5,201 nt of DNA, taken from assembly GCA_003532715.1 (NCBI GenBank), contig DOEZ01000499.1:1-5201 (forward strand), in the 5' to 3' direction. The stretch's first letter is position 1; each line of letters begins with the position of its first letter. The stretch comes from Planctomycetaceae bacterium (GTDB lineage: Bacteria; Planctomycetota; Planctomycetia; Pirellulales; Thermoguttaceae). Both the position numbers and the translations under genes were made by a program. The notes below the pieces were generated by a model that made no database searches, had not been told where the DNA came from, and saw only the letters and a list, made by a program, of their open reading frames with translations. Below, piece after piece: positions 1-5,201 of this stretch.

Positions 1-1
1 G

Positions 2-577
2 GTAAGTCGCATTGCCATCCGCGAGGCGTTGTCGATGCTCAAGGGTCTCGGCGTGCTCGACGTTCAACACGGGCGACGAACTCGTGTTCGCACGGTTGGC
101 TCCGAGGCGATTGGGCATCTGTTGCCCATGATGCTCGATTCGGGAACGCAGAAGACGCTCGACCACGTGTTCGACGCGCGGCTCGCCCTGGAATCGCGAA
201 CGGCCTATCTCGCGGCCGAGCGGTGGACCGATGCCGATATGGAGGAACTCCGCGAGCTTGTCGCACGCCATCGCCGTCTTTCACGACTCGGCGAGTCCAA
301 GGCCGTGGCCGTGGATCTCAAGTTCCACCTTGCGATCGCCCGAATCACCGGCAACCCTCTGTACCCAATCTTGCTGGAGGCGTTGGCCGGCTTCATCGTT
401 CTGACGCAGAAAGAAAGCTGCAAGGACGATCCGGCGCGTCGACGGCGCGCCGTGTTGTCGCACGAGGCGATTCTCGATGCGCTAGCCTCGCGCAATCCCG
501 AATGGGCGCGATCCGAGATGAAGTCGCATCTGTTGTACAGCGCGACCCGGCAAGTGGACGATACGGACGACGCTTGA
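2..577 (+). CDS. GntR-family transcriptional regulator, FadR subfamily (FCD domain), 5'-partial
   Basis: Cytoplasmic DNA-binding repressor or activator, cut at its N-terminus by the window edge. The frame is open from base 2, giving 191 visible residues; family members usually run about 220-240, so roughly 30-50 are missing. The visible start, VSRIAIREALSMLKGLGVL followed by HGRRTRV, is the end of the GntR winged helix: recognition helix (S-R-x-A-x-R-E-A-L) and wing. A TTG at 29 falls inside this helix and is not the true start. Residues about 50-185 form an all-helical FCD domain, with R-x-x-L-E-x-R near residue 60, D105 and H109 (DLKFH), GN near 118, H154 (SHEAI) and H176 (SHLL). This Asp/His/His/His set is the usual FCD metal and ligand site. 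Family ligands are commonly organic or sugar acids; the ligand here is unknown. The gene ends 36 bp from the convergent exported-protein gene. Family call firm; target genes not shown. Confidence 0.93.
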   Translation, partial: VSRIAIREALSMLKGLGVLDVQHGRRTRVRTVGSEAIGHLLPMMLDSGTQKTLDHVFDARLALESRTAYLAAERWTDADMEELRELVARHRRLSRLGESKAVAVDLKFHLAIARITGNPLYPILLEALAGFIVLTQKESCKDDPARRRRAVLSHEAILDALASRNPEWARSEMKSHLLYSATRQVDDTDDA

Positions 578-613
578 GTCTTTTGGTGGGTCGCGACGCA
601 ATCTTCCGTGCTC
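578..613. other. Short convergent intergenic gap, no clear terminator
   Basis: These 36 bases separate the stop codons of the convergent regulator and exported-protein genes. They contain an 8-bp palindrome, GTCGCGAC (590-597), extendable to 14 bases with one mismatched pair, but it has no loop and no T-run after it on either strand. Termination for both transcripts is therefore not explained by an obvious intrinsic hairpin. Confidence 0.5.
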
Positions 614-2920
614 TTATGGGATTTGCGCGCGTTCGCGCAGTCGCACTGTTTGATGCGTTCCGTCCTCAAAGACAACGCGGACATCGCGCGGCGTGGCCGC
701 GAGATCCGTAAGCACCCAGCCGTCGTCCATCGCTTCGACCGCTATCGAATCGATTCCGAATCCCTGTCGACGCTTTCGGTCGATGTAGACATCGCCGAAA
801 TGGTCGTGGATGCGGTTGCGTCCCTCGCTGGCCGCGCCGCAACCCCAGTCATAGATCGTGAAGCTGCCGATGCCGCCACCTTCTGGGCTGGTGCGGCCTC
901 CATGCCCGTAGTTCTCCATCATGAATCCATAGTCCTCTGGACCAAAAAATGGCATGCGTTTCTCGTATTGCTTCTTGGCATGGAGGTTCTCCGGGCAGTA
1001 CATCATGACGAATGCGGCCTTGATCGCCGCCACTCCGCGCTCGAAGAGTCGCGCATCGCCGGTCACCTGGTGATATCGCATGAACAACTCGGCGAATAGT
1101 GATTGACGCGAGTCGTTCCACTCGCCGTCATAGTTCATCACGCCGAAGCCGCCCAATGCCGGCACGTAGATAAAGGGCGGTTGCCATACCTGCTGGGTCA
1201 TGGACAGTTCATCCAACGTGCGTCGTCCCCATTTCAGGTATTTTTCGTCTCCCGTGGTCCTGTAGGACTCCAGGAGCGCTTCGGCGGTCCAAAACATCGA
1301 GAAGTTATTTTGTTTGTACATGTTGTTACGAAAGAACTTCTTGCCGATGTGTTCGGGGTTTCCCAAGCGGCTGCAGGATCCATAGGTCTCGAAATCCTCC
1401 CAGCGTCCATCGGGAACGACCTCGACCAAGAGAGCGTCCATGGCCCGGAGAGCGGGCCGTCGATATTTCACGTCGGTTAATTCGGCCAGCTTCAAGAGGA
1501 ATGTCACGCTCATGGCCGTTTCGGGCGTTTTGGCCATGAAAGGTGTTGGCTGCAACGTATCAGGATGAACCCAACCGGGGAAGTACCCCTCTTCATCCTG
1601 GAGCGCGAGCAGTTTATCGGCGTAGACGCGAGCATAGTCCAGCAGCCGAGGATCGCGCTCCACCTCTTCATACCACCGCAGCATCAGCAGGCAGGTCCAA
1701 CTACTGTCAAGCAAATGGTACCAGCGGCTGTCGATGCCGTGGCCTCGCGGCACGCGGTCCGAGTTGATCCAGTAAGCTTCGCTCCAGGGGCGCGGGCGGG
1801 CGTAGTCCTGGCCCTCGATCGTCACCTGGTCGTTGTCCACCCGGATCACGGAAGGGAAAAGACCGTCGTTCATCGGCGCGGCGAGGACCAGCTCCTTGGT
1901 CAGCGAAGCCTTGCGGGCCAGTTCGGGATCGCCGGCGCGGCTTGCCCAACGCATGAGCCCCGATGCGCTGCGCATTGAAGAGAACCAGGCTTGGTTCCAA
2001 ATAGCTTTGTGTTTGCGTTGGAACCATGGACCCGTGTAGTTGGGTGATTCGGTGTAGTTCACATGCGACTTCACGCCGCCGACACGTTTTCCGTCAAGTT
2101 CGAACTCCTGCCACATCACGTCACCGAGCGAGTTGAACGCCCAGTTGTAGGCGTGTTGCACGTATGTGTCCAACGGAACACGGTTCGGCTCTCCCCTGGC
2201 ATACAAGGGACGTGCGTAGCGTTCCCAGAAGAATTGGGCTGCCTTGGACCATGGATTGCGAGGCGTCCCGTGATCGTCGTATACCGCGACGTAGAACGCA
2301 AGTTCCACGTCCCCGGCGGCGAACTTCATGCCCGGCTTCTTCACGTAGCCGACATGTCCTTCCACGTCGGTTTTCGACATGCCGATCCAGCAGCGGTCGG
2401 CAGGCGCGTCGAGGTCCATGAACCACGGGTTGTCCGGCAAACGCCCCACCAGATCAAGGTCGGGAATCAGCACCATCGTGCGAGCGCCGCGCGCGGCGAT
2501 CATCGCGGGAGCCCGGAACACATGCTGAGCGATCACATAGCCCGGCTCCGGCGTCAAGTGCGGCGTCCAGTGAAAGTCGGGCTGAAAGAGTACTTCAAAC
2601 GCGACCGCCAGTTCATCTTGGGACACCTCTTGCGCGCACTTCCATTTGAGCGAGACGTGAAGCCAGCCGTCGCCTGCGTCGCGGACGACCACCGCGGGGC
2701 GCGAAGCGGAGCCCAGTGACGGAGCGTCGAATCGCACGCAGTCTTCACCGCCAAGCGAAACGACGAAGCCGTCTCCTCGCTGGCCGATGCGAGGCACTTC
2801 AGTCAGACTCGCTGTCGGCGCCCGATTATCCGGCGCGTGGGCGGGGGGGCTCGCCGACGCGCCGGTCCACGAGCAATAAATCAGCATGAGCGAGACAAAC
2901 ACCGCCGCGGCGCGAAACAT
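614..2920 (-). CDS. Exported protein with six-hairpin (alpha/alpha) toroid-like region, putative glycan-active enzyme
   Basis: Predicted secreted protein of 768 residues; no exact family recognised. The first 23 residues are a signal peptide. Residues about 30-230 are beta-rich with many aromatics, as in N-terminal sandwich domains of glycoside hydrolases and lyases. Residues about 245-660 hold repeated helical hairpins: helix, T-G-D or D-P, Y/L-L-x-x-A/G, helix, then often D-G-x-F/W (near 330, 420, 480, 555 and 618). This is the pattern of six-hairpin glycosidase-like toroids. Aromatic and acidic clusters that could line a cleft include WSEAYW (379-384), GIDSRWYH (395-402) and DGEWNDSRQ (598-606). 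A Gly/His-rich stretch (NYGHGG, then IHDHFGD; about 670-710) precedes a short beta tail ending at TAA. I chose the ATG at 2920 over the one at 2953 because GGAG lies 7 bases upstream and the signal peptide becomes canonical. It follows the upstream gene by 68 bp on the same strand, probably one operon. Hydrolase, lyase or epimerase activity cannot be told apart from sequence alone. Confidence 0.85.
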   Translation of the reverse strand: MFRAAAVFVSLMLIYCSWTGASASPPAHAPDNRAPTASLTEVPRIGQRGDGFVVSLGGEDCVRFDAPSLGSASRPAVVVRDAGDGWLHVSLKWKCAQEVSQDELAVAFEVLFQPDFHWTPHLTPEPGYVIAQHVFRAPAMIAARGARTMVLIPDLDLVGRLPDNPWFMDLDAPADRCWIGMSKTDVEGHVGYVKKPGMKFAAGDVELAFYVAVYDDHGTPRNPWSKAAQFFWERYARPLYARGEPNRVPLDTYVQHAYNWAFNSLGDVMWQEFELDGKRVGGVKSHVNYTESPNYTGPWFQRKHKAIWNQAWFSSMRSASGLMRWASRAGDPELARKASLTKELVLAAPMNDGLFPSVIRVDNDQVTIEGQDYARPRPWSEAYWINSDRVPRGHGIDSRWYHLLDSSWTCLLMLRWYEEVERDPRLLDYARVYADKLLALQDEEGYFPGWVHPDTLQPTPFMAKTPETAMSVTFLLKLAELTDVKYRRPALRAMDALLVEVVPDGRWEDFETYGSCSRLGNPEHIGKKFFRNNMYKQNNFSMFWTAEALLESYRTTGDEKYLKWGRRTLDELSMTQQVWQPPFIYVPALGGFGVMNYDGEWNDSRQSLFAELFMRYHQVTGDARLFERGVAAIKAAFVMMYCPENLHAKKQYEKRMPFFGPEDYGFMMENYGHGGRTSPEGGGIGSFTIYDWGCGAASEGRNRIHDHFGDVYIDRKRRQGFGIDSIAVEAMDDGWVLTDLAATPRDVRVVFEDGTHQTVRLRERAQIP
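2852..2920 (-). other. Signal peptide of the exported toroid-like protein
   Basis: The N-terminus has a short positive n-region (MFR), a hydrophobic core (AAAVFVSLMLIYC) and a small-residue c-region ending in ASA before Ser-Pro-Pro, a good signal peptidase I site after residue 23. The Cys in the core is preceded by Leu-Ile-Tyr, which does not fit a lipobox, so a lipoprotein is unlikely. This implies Sec export to the periplasm or outside. Confidence 0.8.
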
Positions 2921-2927
2921 GACTGGA

Positions 2928-2931
2928 CTCC
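2928..2931 (-). promoter_or_regulatory. Ribosome binding site deciding the start at 2920
   Basis: On the minus strand GGAG is followed by 7 bases (TCCAGTC) and then ATG, close to ideal Shine-Dalgarno spacing. The in-frame ATG 33 bases further upstream (2953) is preceded by a pyrimidine-rich stretch (CCCTCCCTGAATC) with no such site. This favours the shorter protein. Confidence 0.6.
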
Positions 2932-2988
2932 GTCGGGATGAAATGGAAAGCATGATTCAGGGAGGGAATTGTGTCCGTTCGCTCCGAC

Positions 2989-5201
2989 TTACTCCATTGG
3001 GGATACTTCGAGCGCCTGGAGCATGGCGCCTTGCTCATCACAACCCTTTAGGCGGATTTCGATGACGCCATTCACGGGAGCGATGTCGTCGAATGTCTTT
3101 GTCAGTGCTCGAAACATGCCGCCTGCTTCCTTGTCGATGTTCATCGCGCGAAGGACGGGCTGGTCGTTGATCTCGATGTCGATGGTACGGGTAATGCGAC
3201 CGCCTTGGGCGTTCTTTTCGAGAAACCAGTGCAACGGCGTGCTCGCGAAGTGGAGTGTGACGCGGTACTTGCCCGGCGCCACCGTCAGGTTGACCCAGAA
3301 CTCCTGTCCGTGGGCCCCATGGCGGTACAACTCTTCGTTGTCGGTTCCCGCGATATGGATGCTTCGCCGGTCGGTCCACCAGGCGCGCTCGACGGTGTCT
3401 CGTCCGTAGCCGCTGCGGATGACCCATTCGGTGGCCGGCCGCCACTCGTTTCCCTTGCGGTCGAGGTACTTTTCACGAGGATACCCGAAGATCATTCGCT
3501 GCGGGGAGGTCGGGCCGCCGCCGGCACCGAATTCAGGCTCGGCGGTCTGGTCGGAATACTGGACGGCGTCGATGTAGACATTGGCCCCGGTCGATCGCGG
3601 ATTTCCGTCGCCGGTGACGACGATTTCCAGGAGGTGCTTCTCGTTGGCCAGACCGCTTCGCGAATAGAGAACCTGCTGGTCTCTTCGTGACGGGCACCAA
3701 CAGTCGATCAGCGTCCGTTGCTTCTCGCCGTCGAGATACACTTCGGCTCGCCCGCCGTCGGTGTCGACCGAGCCGATCACCCGGACCTGATTGCCGGTGA
3801 ACTCATAGGTAGATGCGGCGCCCTTCGTTCGGGAAACGGAGAGCGCCTCGTTCCAAGCATTCGGGTCGTCTGCTTGTCGCCACTCGCCCGCGAGTTTCAC
3901 ATCGAGGTCGTCGACCTGATTCTGGGGATCGGGGCCCGTCAACACAATGGTGCGCTTTCCGTCGTGGCGTATCGTGACGAGATAATCCCCCGAACCGACG
4001 GGCTCGGCCAGATAGCCATTTTCGTCGAGCGCGGAAAGAAGCGGCAGGTCTTGGCCGTCGGCCGTGATTCGGTCGGGAAGAAACGACAGCCTCAAGACCG
4101 TGGCGGTCTGGGCCGGCGCGTCGAAGACCGTGAACTCGATCCTACCTTTCGCGTAGACGACCGACTGCACCACGGAGGTTGTTCGAACGATGTGGTTTTC
4201 TCGGCTGGGAGCAAAGATGGCGGGCGTCCATTTCATGGCCTCCATGATCTGGCAAAGCGGCCATGGATGGGCCAAGTTCGACCACTCGCCCGTGGCGACC
4301 GATTGGCCGTACAGGCCGTCCTTGACGACACCCTTCTCGTCGGCGTCGTAGCAGGCCATGATCATCATTCGCCGGCCAATCTCGAAAATGCGAGGGTCGT
4401 CGGCCAAATGACCGTAGCGCAGCAGCGTCGGGGCCGCCGTGTACTGATTGTAGGAGAGCGAGGTTCCGCAGCAGGTGGACGATTCGGGAAAAGCCCACGC
4501 GCCGTGGTACATGTCGCCTTTGGAGTTCGGGTCGGCGCTGTTGCGGTTGAAGATCAGGGTCAGCACGTTGTGGAGGTCGGTCTTCCAGTTCGGAAACGCC
4601 TCGGGATTCGCCATGATGTAGTCGCCGCACATCGAGACGATGCCGCACATGACGGGATTGTCCCAGTCCCAGTAATTGCGTCCCCAAGTGTCGTTTTTGA
4701 GCCACTTCGGCATGAGCTGCTCGGCGACATACTTGCGGCCCCAATCCCGAGCGCGAACGACGGCTCCGTCCTTGCCCGTGTGGCCCAGGCTCACGAGGTC
4801 ATCAAGAAAGGCCAAGATCAGCGTGACGCTCCCGGTCAGCTCATCGGACCAGTCGGCGGCGGCCGGATCGACGTATCGGCTCCAGGGTGGAACCGTCGGA
4901 TCGAAGCGGCATTTCTCGGCAAAGACGTCGCCCCAGTGCTTGGCGGCGTCGAGATAACGCGCGTCACCCGTCAGTCGATACGCGCGAAGAAATTCGGTGC
5001 CGAGTATCGCGCAGAGGTCCAATTGGTTTCTTGCGTTGGGGTCGCACTTTCCGTAGGCTTTACCGTTGGTTGGCGTTGCGATGGGAAAGCTGGGCCAGGC
5101 GGCGTCGCCGGGTGTTTGGGCGTATTCGAGAATGTAGTCGGCGGTAATCGGTATGTACGTGAAGGCAATTGGGTCGCCACTGTAGGCGTAGTAGTCGGTC
5201 A
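2989..5201 (-). CDS. Large protein with helical toroid-like region, jelly-roll and malectin-like domain, 5'-partial
   Basis: Putative carbohydrate-active protein; 736 residues are visible and the frame is still open at the right edge, so its start and any signal peptide lie outside. A TTG at 5022 is internal: the 59 codons before it read as good protein (GDPIAFTYIPITADYILEYA). Numbering visible residues from 5199: about 1-335 are helical hairpins (YRLTGDARYLDAAKHWGD near 64-81; DDPRIFEIGRRMMIMACYD near 267-285), like (alpha/alpha)6 toroid glycosidases. About 236-250 carries PESSTCCGTSLSYNQ, a possible active or metal site. About 340-425 is a beta region. About 438-550 resembles a galactose-binding-like jelly roll (YEFTGNQVRVIGSVD, AEVYLDGEK, SGLANEKHLLEIVVTGDG, NVYIDAVQYS). 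About 568-733 resembles malectin (FGYPREKYLDRKGNEW, GKYRVTLHFAST, NGVIEIRLKG, ALEVSP), a di- or oligosaccharide-binding fold. It ends in TAA, 68 bp before the next gene on the strand. Coding status is firm, domain calls moderate, substrate unknown. Confidence 0.88.
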   Translation of the reverse strand, partial: TDYYAYSGDPIAFTYIPITADYILEYAQTPGDAAWPSFPIATPTNGKAYGKCDPNARNQLDLCAILGTEFLRAYRLTGDARYLDAAKHWGDVFAEKCRFDPTVPPWSRYVDPAAADWSDELTGSVTLILAFLDDLVSLGHTGKDGAVVRARDWGRKYVAEQLMPKWLKNDTWGRNYWDWDNPVMCGIVSMCGDYIMANPEAFPNWKTDLHNVLTLIFNRNSADPNSKGDMYHGAWAFPESSTCCGTSLSYNQYTAAPTLLRYGHLADDPRIFEIGRRMMIMACYDADEKGVVKDGLYGQSVATGEWSNLAHPWPLCQIMEAMKWTPAIFAPSRENHIVRTTSVVQSVVYAKGRIEFTVFDAPAQTATVLRLSFLPDRITADGQDLPLLSALDENGYLAEPVGSGDYLVTIRHDGKRTIVLTGPDPQNQVDDLDVKLAGEWRQADDPNAWNEALSVSRTKGAASTYEFTGNQVRVIGSVDTDGGRAEVYLDGEKQRTLIDCWCPSRRDQQVLYSRSGLANEKHLLEIVVTGDGNPRSTGANVYIDAVQYSDQTAEPEFGAGGGPTSPQRMIFGYPREKYLDRKGNEWRPATEWVIRSGYGRDTVERAWWTDRRSIHIAGTDNEELYRHGAHGQEFWVNLTVAPGKYRVTLHFASTPLHWFLEKNAQGGRITRTIDIEINDQPVLRAMNIDKEAGGMFRALTKTFDDIAPVNGVIEIRLKGCDEQGAMLQALEVSPME

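Noticed and set aside
587..600. Imperfect palindrome around GTCGCGAC in the convergent gap as a terminator or operator
   Set aside because: No loop, no T-run and one mismatch; too short to call without conservation.
624..639. Perfect 6-bp inverted repeat with 4-base loop (TGCGCG / CGCGCA) near the end of the exported protein gene
   Set aside because: It lies within coding sequence and no T-run follows on either strand; in GC-rich DNA such a short stem is expected by chance.
205..684. 159-residue minus-strand frame spanning the convergent gap
   Set aside because: Antisense to the regulator and out of frame with the end of the exported protein gene; Ser/Arg-rich with no recognisable pattern.
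223..711. 162-residue plus-strand frame overlapping the regulator and running into the next gene
   Set aside because: Arg-rich shadow of the regulator, whose own frame carries the GntR helix and FCD residues.
2063..2719. 218-residue open frame on the plus strand opposite the exported protein gene
   Set aside because: It lies wholly antisense to a convincing gene with a signal peptide and repeat pattern; high GC makes long antisense frames common, and the translation shows no domain-like pattern.
2921..2988. Possible separate promoter for the exported protein gene in the 68-bp gap
   Set aside because: No convincing -35/-10 pair was seen on the minus strand; read-through from the upstream gene is simpler.
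4142..4744. 200-residue open frame on the minus strand in another frame of the right-hand gene
   Set aside because: It is an out-of-frame shadow with Arg/His/Pro-rich, low-complexity composition; the in-frame reading is clearly the real protein.

Overview
The window is GC-rich bacterial DNA with three genes, two of them cut by the window edges. Long secreted proteins with a barrel plus jelly-roll and malectin-like build, next to a FadR-type regulator, suggest a glycan-degrading bacterium. A Planctomycetota or related PVC lineage is a plausible guess from protein style alone; no marker gene here proves it.

Layout, left to right. Positions 2-577 (+) hold the 3' part of a GntR/FadR-family transcription factor whose N-terminus lies off the left edge. 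A 36-bp convergent gap follows. On the minus strand, 614-2920 encodes a large exported protein with a signal peptide, a beta-rich N-terminal region and a helical-hairpin region like the six-hairpin (alpha/alpha)6 glycosidase fold. Upstream of it, after a 68-bp gap, 2989-5201 (minus strand, 5' end off the right edge) encodes a second large protein: a helical toroid-like region, a beta linker, a galactose-binding-like jelly roll and a C-terminal malectin-like domain.

The two minus-strand genes are probably co-transcribed, the right-hand one first. They look like two parts of one extracellular or periplasmic carbohydrate-processing system of unknown specificity. The regulator faces them convergently, so it is not in the same transcript; its FCD effector domain has the Asp/His/His/His metal site typical of regulators that sense small organic or sugar acids, which fits control of sugar catabolism but does not show that it controls these two genes. 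No RNA gene, mobile element, CRISPR array or convincing intrinsic terminator was seen, and no stretch over 300 bp lacks a gene.
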